A stretch of DNA of 64,000 nt from positions 38,631 to 102,630 of the forward strand of contig JAFURM010000042.1 in the NCBI GenBank assembly GCA_017471925.1, in the 5' to 3' direction. Under the pieces are notes generated by a model, which saw only the letters and a program-made list of their open reading frames with translations, did not search any database and was not told the DNA's origin. Made by a program: the position numbers and the translations under genes. This DNA comes from Bacteroides sp. (GTDB taxonomy: Bacteria > Bacteroidota > Bacteroidia > Bacteroidales > Bacteroidaceae). Below, piece after piece: positions 9,335-16,708 of the stretch (within the stretch, counting starts at the first letter, position 1; every line of letters begins with the position of its first letter).

Positions 9335-12300
9335 TTAGAAAGTTAAATTCATGCCGAAAGTAAAGTTGCGGGTGAAGGGATAACGCTTCACACCCGATGC
9401 GTCACGTGCCGCTTCCGGATCCCATCCGTCCTTGATTCTGGTTGTTTCCCACAGGTCGGTGCCAGTAGCGTAGATGCGTGCAGACTGCAGGAATCCCGTT
9501 TTCTTCAACAGTTTGGCAGGGAAGGTGTAACCGATGGTGATGTTCTTAAGGCGGAGATAACGGCCGTCCTGAGCTGTCAGCGAGGAGGCTTGATAGTTCC
9601 AGGAGTTTATGTTGCCGTCACTGGTATAGGGAGCATAGTAGGCATCCGGGGTGTCCACACTCCAGGTGTTGCCGATGGAGGCGGTACTGGTATTGGTGTA
9701 GTAGCCACGGAAGGGAACGGTCATGTTGTCGCTGTTGCCACGATAGACAAAGCGATTGGCTGCTCCCTGGAAGATAAAGTTAATGTCAAAACCTCGCCAT
9801 TCGGCACCCATGTTGAACGAATACTGGATTTCGGGATTGTCACTGCCCAGGTAGATATAGTCTTTTTCGTCCAGCACGCCGTCAGCGTTTTCGTCACAAT
9901 ACATGTTATCGCCCACACGCAGGTTGGAAGGCATGCCCACACCATTGTTCTCGTAGTATTTTGCCTTATAGGCTTCCAGTTGGTCCTCGTTCTGAATTTT
10001 GCCGGCATAGCGCAAACCAAAGATAGAGTTAAGAGGATAGCCCTGCATGGTGGACTTGTAGCCGGATGAGAGAACGGTTGTGCCGCCGTAGTCGGTCAGT
10101 TCGTTGCGGGCGAAAGTCAGCGTACCGCCTACGTGATAGCTCACGTCGGCAATCTTGCCACGGTAGTTAATCTGTCCTTCATAGCCCCAGCCCTTGAACT
10201 TGCCTTCATTCATCTTGGGAGCGCTGTCGCCCAGCTGTGCAGGATAGCTCATGCTCACCAGCATGTTGTCATTCTTCTTCAGGAAGGCTTCCACGGTTCC
10301 GGTCAATGCACCGTTGAAGAAGCCGAAATCTACGGCAATGTTGTAGTTCTTGATGCGCTCCCATTTGCGCTTGGTGGAGGCAAAGGAACCGTTGGTCTTG
10401 ATGTAGGAGACCTTGTCGGAACCAAGGTAGGCACCATCGTCACCGGCCGACACCAGATTGTAGAACTGAATACCGTCGTAGTTGTCAATACCACTCTGGT
10501 TGCCCACCTCTGCATAGGAGAGACGCAACTTCAGGTCGCTCAGCCAATCCACGTCTCTGAGGAATGATTCCTGGTTGATTCTCCAGCCTGCGGATGCTCC
10601 CCAGAAACCGGCCCAACGGTTTTCGGGACGGAACTTGGAAGAGCCATCGTAGCGTGCATTCAGTTCCAGCAGGTAGCGGCCGTCATAATCATAATTGAAA
10701 CGGGTAAAATAGGAGAGAACAGCAGTCTGCCAGCGTTTCTCATCACCCGAGAGGGTCACTTCGCCTGAGCCGTGTACGATTTCCAGTCCGTTCTGGATAT
10801 CTTTCACCTGTACACCGAAATAGGTGTGGTCCTTGAACTCATATTGCGAGCCAACGGTCAGGTTCAGTTTGTGTTTCTCGGCAAAAGTCTTGTTGGCTGC
10901 CAAATAGCCCGAAAAAGAATAGAAATCGGTACGTGCAGAGGTCTGCTTGTAATAGGAGTTGGCCTGCGTGGGGTCTGTACGAACCACCTTGTTGCCGACA
11001 TAATTATAATAGGTGATGCTGTTTCCCACTACATCACGCTGGGCCGTACTGGTATTATAACCTACGTTGGCATTGGCTGTCAGCCAGTCGGAAATCTTCC
11101 AGTTCAGGGTCTCGCTGATATTGATGGCAGACACCTTCAGCTTGTTGTCGCCGCCATACTCGGCCATAGCTGCCGGAGAGCCCCAGGTTCCCCAAGCATA
11201 CGGCTTGCCGTCCATGGATTCGAACGGAAGTCCGGGCATAGGCAGCGTTTTGCTCAACACATTGTCCACCATCGTCGGTGCCACCTGGTCCTGACGGTTA
11301 TAGGCGATGGAGGACTCCAACTTCAGGTTGTTGGTAAAGTTGTAGGTGTTGTTCATGCGGAAGTTGTAACGTTGGTTGTTGTTGCTTCCGTACTGCAGGG
11401 TAGAACCGTCATACAGGTAGTTCAGGGAGATACGGTAGGCCGACTTCTCTGTACCGCCCGAGAGGCTCAAGCTGTGGTCGGTGCTCCAGGTCTCGCCAAA
11501 GAGGGTATCCAGCCAATTCACGTCGTCAGCAAACACGAAGTCGGACACATCGGTAAACGCAGCCGTTCCGAAAGGATTAGCCGAAGTCTGCAGGTCAATA
11601 TAGGTACCTTTGTACTTCTGAGCCAGGTCGGCATAGGTGTACCACACGTTTCCCAGCTGTCCGTCGTTGGCCAACGTCTGTTTCAGGCCGGTCGCCCATT
11701 GGTCCAGGCTCATGGCTTCCTGCATCAGACCCACGGTCTTCAGGGTGGCACTTCCACTATATTCCACCTTCACCTTGCCTTCAGCACCCTTCTTGGTGGT
11801 AATCAGAACAACACCACCCGCAGCACGCGAACCATAAATGGCGGCAGAACCGTCTTTCAGGAAGCTGATACTCTCAATATCGTTGGGGTTTATCAAGCGC
11901 AGCTCGTTGGCACTCTCATAAGCCACTCCGTCTATGATAATCAGCGGCTCGGTGCTGTTCATTGAGACCGAACCACGCAGGTTCAACCCCCAACTTTCAT
12001 CACCGGGTGCAGAAGAGCTACGGGTAATCATTACGCCCGGCACCTGTCCCTGCAAAGCCTGCAACGGGCTGGACAGCGAGCCTTTGCCGATGAAGGCCTT
12101 CTCATCTACAACAGCAATCGCACCGGTCAAGGACTCCTTCTTCATGGTACCATAACCTACAACGACCACTTCACCCAGCAATTCCGAGTCTTCTTTCAAC
12201 ACAATCTGCAGATTGGTCTCATTGCCTTTCACAGCGACTTCCTGCGTCTTGTAGCCGATGTAGGAAATCTGCAGAACGCCCTGGGAGACATTGCTCAATG

Positions 12301-12544
12301 AGAAATTACCATCAATGTCCGTAATGGTACCGTTTGACGTACCCTTCACCATGACATTGGCACCAATAATCGGCATGCCCAAAGCATCGACTACAGTTCC
12401 TTTCACTGTACCCGTCTGTTGGACATCCCGTACTTCAACAATTTCAGCCATAGCTATTTGCGGACTTCCTATCCACCCTACAAACAGCAATGCTACCGAG
12501 AAGAGAATCCTCTTGGAGGATAATTTGAAAGTTCTCTTTTCCAT
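9335..12544 (-). CDS. SusC/RagA family TonB-linked outer membrane transporter
   Basis: The protein has 1069 residues: a signal peptide (about 1-33), a CarboxypepD_reg-like domain (TGTVKGTVVDALGMPIIGAN to about residue 115), the SusC signature LLGEVVVVGYGTMKKESLTG, a plug domain (LQGQVPGVMITRSSS, DIESISFLKDGSAAIYGSRA, GVVLITTKKG) and a 22-strand beta-barrel ending in aromatic FTFGMNLTF. It transports oligosaccharides across the outer membrane using TonB energy, with SusD as partner. There is no N-terminal STN domain, so direct signalling to an anti-sigma factor is not expected, although an ECF sigma gene lies just upstream. A TACTTTTG -7 element sits at the 3' edge of that sigma gene. Confidence 0.96.
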   Translation of the reverse strand: MEKRTFKLSSKRILFSVALLFVGWIGSPQIAMAEIVEVRDVQQTGTVKGTVVDALGMPIIGANVMVKGTSNGTITDIDGNFSLSNVSQGVLQISYIGYKTQEVAVKGNETNLQIVLKEDSELLGEVVVVGYGTMKKESLTGAIAVVDEKAFIGKGSLSSPLQALQGQVPGVMITRSSSAPGDESWGLNLRGSVSMNSTEPLIIIDGVAYESANELRLINPNDIESISFLKDGSAAIYGSRAAGGVVLITTKKGAEGKVKVEYSGSATLKTVGLMQEAMSLDQWATGLKQTLANDGQLGNVWYTYADLAQKYKGTYIDLQTSANPFGTAAFTDVSDFVFADDVNWLDTLFGETWSTDHSLSLSGGTEKSAYRISLNYLYDGSTLQYGSNNNQRYNFRMNNTYNFTNNLKLESSIAYNRQDQVAPTMVDNVLSKTLPMPGLPFESMDGKPYAWGTWGSPAAMAEYGGDNKLKVSAINISETLNWKISDWLTANANVGYNTSTAQRDVVGNSITYYNYVGNKVVRTDPTQANSYYKQTSARTDFYSFSGYLAANKTFAEKHKLNLTVGSQYEFKDHTYFGVQVKDIQNGLEIVHGSGEVTLSGDEKRWQTAVLSYFTRFNYDYDGRYLLELNARYDGSSKFRPENRWAGFWGASAGWRINQESFLRDVDWLSDLKLRLSYAEVGNQSGIDNYDGIQFYNLVSAGDDGAYLGSDKVSYIKTNGSFASTKRKWERIKNYNIAVDFGFFNGALTGTVEAFLKKNDNMLVSMSYPAQLGDSAPKMNEGKFKGWGYEGQINYRGKIADVSYHVGGTLTFARNELTDYGGTTVLSSGYKSTMQGYPLNSIFGLRYAGKIQNEDQLEAYKAKYYENNGVGMPSNLRVGDNMYCDENADGVLDEKDYIYLGSDNPEIQYSFNMGAEWRGFDINFIFQGAANRFVYRGNSDNMTVPFRGYYTNTSTASIGNTWSVDTPDAYYAPYTSDGNINSWNYQASSLTAQDGRYLRLKNITIGYTFPAKLLKKTGFLQSARIYATGTDLWETTRIKDGWDPEAARDASGVKRYPFTRNFTFGMNLTF

Positions 12545-12595
12545 AAATTCTGATTTTTAAATTAACAAATGCAATGTGCGTTATCTATTTCTATC

Positions 12596-12603
12596 CAAAA
12601 GTA
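12596..12603 (-). promoter_or_regulatory. Bacteroidetes -7 element upstream of susC
   Basis: TACTTTTG on the minus strand, about 50 bp before the susC start and touching the sigma-factor stop codon. It suggests that susC can be transcribed separately from the sigma gene. Confidence 0.5.
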
Positions 12604-13119
12604 TCAAATGCATTGCCGCATATACTCCCTCACCTCTTTGCGCCCGGCAAACAGATGATTTTCCACTGTTCTTAAAGAGAGTTGGAGTTTTAATGCGATT
12701 TCCGGAACTGTTTTCTCCTCATACCGATTCATCCGGTAAATGACACGCCGTTGGGGAGAAAGCAATGACATGCGATGTTTCTCACGGCGGGCCAGGTCAT
12801 CTGCCACTATGCGGCTTTCCACATTATTATTATAAGTAACAGTAGTCTCAAGCAAGTAGACATTAATCTCTCGCCGCTTGTAATAACGGCGCAGATAATC
12901 TGTAACCAAATTACGGGCTATCGTGAAGATAAAGGACTGGACCGTCTCTTCGCAAAGCATCTGCTTGTACTCCATCAGGCGCACAAACGTATCCTGCACC
13001 AGGTCCTCCGCTTCCTCCTTATTACCTATCTTATAATAAATATACCGGAAGACGGAAGTGCAAAGTCTCCGGTAGGATTCTTCCACGATACGGGTAGATT
13101 TTACATTGATGTTTTCCAT
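12604..13119 (-). CDS. ECF-type RNA polymerase sigma-70 factor
   Basis: The protein has 171 residues. Region 2 carries DLVQDTFVRLMEYK and the FIFTIARNLVTDYLRRYYK promoter-melting segment. Region 4 has VPEIALKLQLSLRTVENHL followed by the recognition helix (AGRKEVREYMRQ). It belongs to the Bacteroidetes ECF family found next to susC genes. In the usual arrangement an anti-sigma (FecR-like) gene follows and the transporter has an STN domain. Here susC comes directly after a 59-bp gap, no anti-sigma gene is present and SusC lacks STN, so control of this sigma factor is unclear. It has its own -7 element at 13151. Confidence 0.92.
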   Translation of the reverse strand: MENINVKSTRIVEESYRRLCTSVFRYIYYKIGNKEEAEDLVQDTFVRLMEYKQMLCEETVQSFIFTIARNLVTDYLRRYYKRREINVYLLETTVTYNNNVESRIVADDLARREKHRMSLLSPQRRVIYRMNRYEEKTVPEIALKLQLSLRTVENHLFAGRKEVREYMRQCI

Positions 13120-13150
13120 GTCTTCTGTTATTTTTGGTTATTTCACGATG

Positions 13151-13158
13151 CAAATGTA
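13151..13158 (-). promoter_or_regulatory. Bacteroidetes -7 element of the sigma-factor gene
   Basis: TACATTTG on the minus strand, 31 bp before the sigma-factor ATG, fits TAnnTTTG at the expected distance. Confidence 0.55.
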
Positions 13159-13266
13159 TAATTTTAAAAGAAAAGCAAAATTTTCCATGCCATTGAATAA
13201 GTCGCTCCTTATTAAGATAGATAAAAAAGTAAAATTAAGTACTGATTTACAGTATATTAAAAGAAA

Positions 13267-13308
13267 ACCTTTTGGAGTCTCAAATTATTATATGAGACTC
13301 CAAAAGGT
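13267..13308 (-). terminator. Strong hairpin terminator upstream of the sigma gene
   Basis: Perfect 16-bp arms (13267-13282, ACCTTTTGGAGTCTCA, and 13293-13308) with a 10-base AT loop. On the minus strand a T-rich tract follows (about 13257-13266). It would stop transcripts coming from the remnant region before the sigma-factor promoter. Confidence 0.7.
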
Positions 13309-13314
13309 GAATTA

Positions 13315-13387
13315 ATACTTCCCGTTGCTGCGAGAAAGCAGTTGCCTAAATCAGGCATAATCCTAAAAACAATCTTAATACGCTCAT
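13315..13387 (-). pseudogene. Remnant of an exported-protein gene (signal peptide only)
   Basis: The minus-strand ATG at 13387 opens MSVLRLFLGLCLI, then a TAG at 13346-13348, then ATAFSQQRE in the same frame. This is a typical signal peptide with cleavage site, interrupted by one stop, with no mature protein behind it. It is preceded at normal distance by the 31-bp motif also found upstream of the heparinase-like gene (see 13410-13440). It is read as the surviving 5' end of a former PUL gene. The similarity of the upstream region is seen directly; the gene's identity is unknown. Confidence 0.5.
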
Positions 13388-13409
13388 ATTCTTATTCTCT
13401 TTTCTTAAA

Positions 13410-13440
13410 AATACGAACCGAGCGAATCGGACACTCAATA
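13410..13440 (-). promoter_or_regulatory. Shared PUL promoter/leader motif, copy 1
   Basis: Minus strand TATTGAGTGT, 9 variable bases, then TCGGTTCGTATT, 22 bp before the remnant ATG. The same two blocks with the same spacing occur at 22321-22351, just before the heparinase-like gene (25 of 31 positions identical). Confidence 0.55.
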
Positions 13441-13468
13441 GGAAATGGGAAATAAGTCTAATTGAGAT

Positions 13469-13825
13469 TTAGATTTTTCCGCTTATATGATTTATAAAGA
13501 GACGAATAGCCTTAAGTAATGGTGACAAATTCTTCTGAACCGTCTGGAAAACGATTTCTGCATCAATATCAAAATATCCGTAGGCGATATGATTACGCAT
13601 TCCCATAACCTGACTCCATGGAATTTCTGGTTGTAAAGGCAATAAGCTTTCATTTATCGCTTCGATCAGTATACAAGTGGCTGCCAAATTTTTCATGCCT
13701 TCAGGCGACAACAAATAATTGTCTACACTCTTTACATCTTTATTCCATTCTTGCAACAGCCAAATTGTTCTTTCAAATCTGACATATGAGTTTCATCAAC
13801 TCCAAATATTCCCTCTTGTTTTCAT
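13469..13825 (-). pseudogene. Decayed MntA-HepT type toxin-antitoxin remnant
   Basis: From 13756 the minus strand encodes a HepT/DUF86-like C-terminal part (SPEGMKNLAATCILIEAINE, EIPWSQVMGMRN, FDIDAEIVFQTV). The conserved RN..(x)H.Y active-site motif reads RNHIAYGYF, so the usual His is Tyr (TAC for CAC). A segment also seems missing between INESL and LPLQPEIPW. Upstream, homologous sequence continues in frame (YVRFERTIWLLQEW) but runs into a TGA with no start codon. The ATG at 13825 begins MKTR and, after a frame change, EYLELMKL. This resembles the first residues of the MntA nucleotidyltransferase, the rest of which is absent. In intact modules HepT is an RNase-type toxin neutralised by MntA-catalysed AMPylation. 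Both parts here look non-functional. Confidence 0.55.
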
Positions 13826-13932
13826 AATCTCATTCATATGATTACTAATGGCAAAGACAAAAATATAAAAGAAACAAGTCTTTCGATTTATTTCTTCCAT
13901 CACCATTCCAGTTAGCATCAACAGTGCAAACC

Positions 13933-13957
13933 ACAAAAAGTTTGAGGTACTTTTTGT
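13933..13957 (-). terminator. Hairpin downstream of the GH95 gene
   Basis: Arms ACAAAAAGT (13933-13941) and ACTTTTTGT (13949-13957) with weaker outer pairing, 30 bp past the GH95 stop codon. It is a plausible terminator, although the T-tract lies inside the arm. Confidence 0.45.
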
Positions 13958-13986
13958 AGTTCGCACTATTCATATCAATTATGTCA

Positions 13987-16461
13987 TTACCGCTTCATCG
14001 AATAATGTAGTTCATAGCTGTGGCCGGACTCCGTCATCAGGTCGTATTCATAGATACGGGAGAGTGTGGGATACTGGGGCTCCAGTTCCTGAGAGAGCAG
14101 CGGTTGCTTGATTGCCGGAACAGCATAAAAAGGATTGGGATTCTCGCCCGCCGCAGGCTTCAGTCCCTCGCCCTCCAGGGGGACATAGGAACGAATGCGC
14201 AGATGGCCTCCCAGGCGGGAGGTAATCAGGGCTGTGGAGAGTTGTCCGGCCTGCCACTTCATCTCCACCTCAAAACCGCCTCGAGCTACCAAACCCTTCA
14301 CATGGCCTTTCGGCCAGGCATCGGGCAGAGCAGGCAACAGATGCAAGGCTCCGTCATGGCTCTGGAGCAACATCTCGGCCACACCGGCCGTATAGCCGAA
14401 GTTGCCGTCAATCTGGAAAGGAGGATGAGCGTCGAACAGGTTGGGATAGGTGCGTCCCTGAGGATAATCCTCCTGCACACTGTCGGAGGGTAGCAGCTTC
14501 AACAGATTGCCTATCATCTTATAGGCATGGTTGCCGTCGAGCAAACGGGCCCACAGATTGATTTTCCAGCCAATGGACCATCCCGTAGCCTCATCGCCAC
14601 GCTGCAGCAGGGTATTCTTGGCCGCCTGGAACAGCAAAGGGTGGGTGTATGGAGAGATTTGATTGCTGGGGAATAGGCCATAGACGTGCGAGATGTGCCG
14701 ATGCTGGTCGCGAGGATTATCCAAGTCCTCCAGCCACTCCTGCAACTGGTTGTGACGGCCTATCTGCATCGGGGGCAGAGCGGCCATCGTCTGCTTCAGG
14801 GAGTCCTGATAAGCGACCGGTTTGGCCAGGATGGCCGAAGCCTGCAACGCATTGCCCAACACATCGAATATAATCTGATTGTCCATCGTGCATCCGGCCA
14901 CAATCGTGGAGGCCTTCTGAGTGTTCTCGCCCTGGGGGCCATGTTCGGGCGACATGGAGGGGGCAGTAACCTTCCAGCCCGGATAGTGGGGATGTTCCGT
15001 CAGATAGTCTATATAGAAATCGGCCGCTCCCTTCATGACGGGATAGACCTCTTCCAGAAAATCACGGTCGCCCGTATAGAGATAGTGCTGCCACAGGTGG
15101 GTGGTGAGCCAGCCGCCTCCCATGGGCCATGTACCGTAAAAAGCGTTGTCCACCGGACCGGTAGCTCGCCAAATGTCTGTATTGTGATGGGCCACCCATC
15201 CGTTGCAGCCATACATCTTCACGGCCGTTTCCCGTCCCGTAACGGCAATCTCCCGGACCATTTCAAACAACGGGAAATGGGTTTCGGACAGATTGGTCAC
15301 CTCGGCCGGCCAATAATTCATCTCCGTGTTGATGTTGATGGTGTACTTGCCATCCCAGGGTGCCAGCAGTTTGTCATTCCATACACCCTGCAGATTGGCC
15401 GGCTGTCCACCGGGCTGGGAGGAGGAAATCAACAGATAGCGGCCATACTGGAACATCAGGGCAGCCAAAGCGGGATCGTCGCCCGAGTTGAAAGCCTCAA
15501 TGCGCTTCACGGTTTCCCAGCGGGACTGCTCTGTCTCGCCCAGATCCAGGCTGACACGGTCGAACTGGTTGCGATAGTAACTGACATGATTGTCCAAAGC
15601 CTGGCCGTATGCAGTCTTCAGAGCTTCGGAAAGGTATTTCGACGCTTTCCTGCCTGCATGGCCATCTGCCCTCGTATAGTCCACGAAGTTGGTGGCAACA
15701 GAGACATAGAGGGTGACCACGTCTGCTCCCTGTATGCTCATCCTGTCGCCTTGCATCCTTCTTTTACCACCTTTCAGAACGGCCTGCGCCTGCGTCTCCA
15801 TCCGGATGATGCCGGGTACTCCCTCGTGGGCCGTGGCATTGCCGGTCATGACCAGTTTGGCTCCACGGGCAAAGACTTTCTTGCCGGAAAGGGGGGAGTC
15901 GTAACCAACAGTGAGATTCAGCTTGCCCGGTACACTGGAAGTGAGGCGCACCACCAGCACCTGGTCGATGAAAGAGGTAAACACTTCACGACGGTATTCC
16001 ACGCCATCCACCACATAGCTGGTCGTCGCCACCGCCCGCTCAATGTCCAGTTCGCGGCGGTAGTTCTCTGCCTGTTCATGTCCCGGAAAGTCAATGAACA
16101 GACTGCCGATGGTCTGATAGGGCATACCGTTCTTGCCGGTATAGAACGAGCGTTGAATCAACTGCTGAGCCTCCATCGTCTTCCCCTCGAAAATCAGTTT
16201 GCGGATGGCAGGCAAGCTGTCCAGGGCTCCTTCCTTCTCGTTCCGGTAGGGACTTCCTCCCCACATGGTCTCTTCATTCAACTGGATTTCCTCGCGGATG
16301 GTACCGCCATAAACCATCGCCCCCAGTCTGGAGTTGCCCAAGGGCAGCGCCTCCACCCACGTCTGGGCCGGCTTTGTGTACCACAGCTTCAGGTCACCCG
16401 CCCACAAGGTCAGGCAACCCACCAAACTCATGCAAAACGCTAAAACTATACCTTTTCTCAT
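13987..16461 (-). CDS. Glycoside hydrolase family 95 (alpha-L-fucosidase/galactosidase type)
   Basis: The ATG at 16461 gives 824 residues with a signal peptide ([20 protein letters not shown]). A longer frame from 16584 crosses the promoter and lacks a signal, so it was not used. The GH95 N-terminal beta-sandwich is clear ([31 protein letters not shown]). The (alpha/alpha)6 barrel carries the family residues: the Asn pair in [11 protein letters not shown], the Glu of MSPEHGP (general acid in characterised members) and the Asp of [18 protein letters not shown]95 enzymes remove alpha-1,2-L-fucose by inversion; some act on alpha-L-galactose. Export and the neighbouring lyases place it in the PUL, trimming side chains, probably in the periplasm. 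A TATCTTTG element lies upstream. Confidence 0.93.
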   Translation of the reverse strand: MRKGIVLAFCMSLVGCLTLWAGDLKLWYTKPAQTWVEALPLGNSRLGAMVYGGTIREEIQLNEETMWGGSPYRNEKEGALDSLPAIRKLIFEGKTMEAQQLIQRSFYTGKNGMPYQTIGSLFIDFPGHEQAENYRRELDIERAVATTSYVVDGVEYRREVFTSFIDQVLVVRLTSSVPGKLNLTVGYDSPLSGKKVFARGAKLVMTGNATAHEGVPGIIRMETQAQAVLKGGKRRMQGDRMSIQGADVVTLYVSVATNFVDYTRADGHAGRKASKYLSEALKTAYGQALDNHVSYYRNQFDRVSLDLGETEQSRWETVKRIEAFNSGDDPALAALMFQYGRYLLISSSQPGGQPANLQGVWNDKLLAPWDGKYTININTEMNYWPAEVTNLSETHFPLFEMVREIAVTGRETAVKMYGCNGWVAHHNTDIWRATGPVDNAFYGTWPMGGGWLTTHLWQHYLYTGDRDFLEEVYPVMKGAADFYIDYLTEHPHYPGWKVTAPSMSPEHGPQGENTQKASTIVAGCTMDNQIIFDVLGNALQASAILAKPVAYQDSLKQTMAALPPMQIGRHNQLQEWLEDLDNPRDQHRHISHVYGLFPSNQISPYTHPLLFQAAKNTLLQRGDEATGWSIGWKINLWARLLDGNHAYKMIGNLLKLLPSDSVQEDYPQGRTYPNLFDAHPPFQIDGNFGYTAGVAEMLLQSHDGALHLLPALPDAWPKGHVKGLVARGGFEVEMKWQAGQLSTALITSRLGGHLRIRSYVPLEGEGLKPAAGENPNPFYAVPAIKQPLLSQELEPQYPTLSRIYEYDLMTESGHSYELHYSMKR

Positions 16462-16504
16462 ATCTGATAATATTATAAAATGATGTTTTTGCAAATAGAG
16501 GCCG

Positions 16505-16512
16505 CAAAGATA
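16505..16512 (-). promoter_or_regulatory. Bacteroidetes -7 element of the GH95 gene
   Basis: TATCTTTG on the minus strand, 43 bp before the ATG at 16461, with a TTGG -33-like match at 16531-16534. Confidence 0.55.
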
Positions 16513-16708
16513 GCCTTTATATTTGGAAATCCAACGGTTGCAAACAACATTCCGAGGTCGGTCCTTCCGGTCATCCTTCGTCACAGGTCAATGGAGATCA
16601 TGCCGGGTAAATGCCTTGACCAGGTCATGCCTATACCTGGATTTGAGTACGGCAAAAAATCGCAATGCAAAGGAAGAAAGAGAGGAATTGGGATTTCAGC
16701 TGGTAGAA

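Noticed and set aside
13469-13756. A functional HepT toxin gene starting at TTG 13756
   Set aside because: Homologous residues continue upstream of the TTG to a stop codon, the motif His is Tyr and no antitoxin gene remains.
14686-16443. A 585-codon plus-strand open frame
   Set aside because: Antisense shadow of the GH95 gene.
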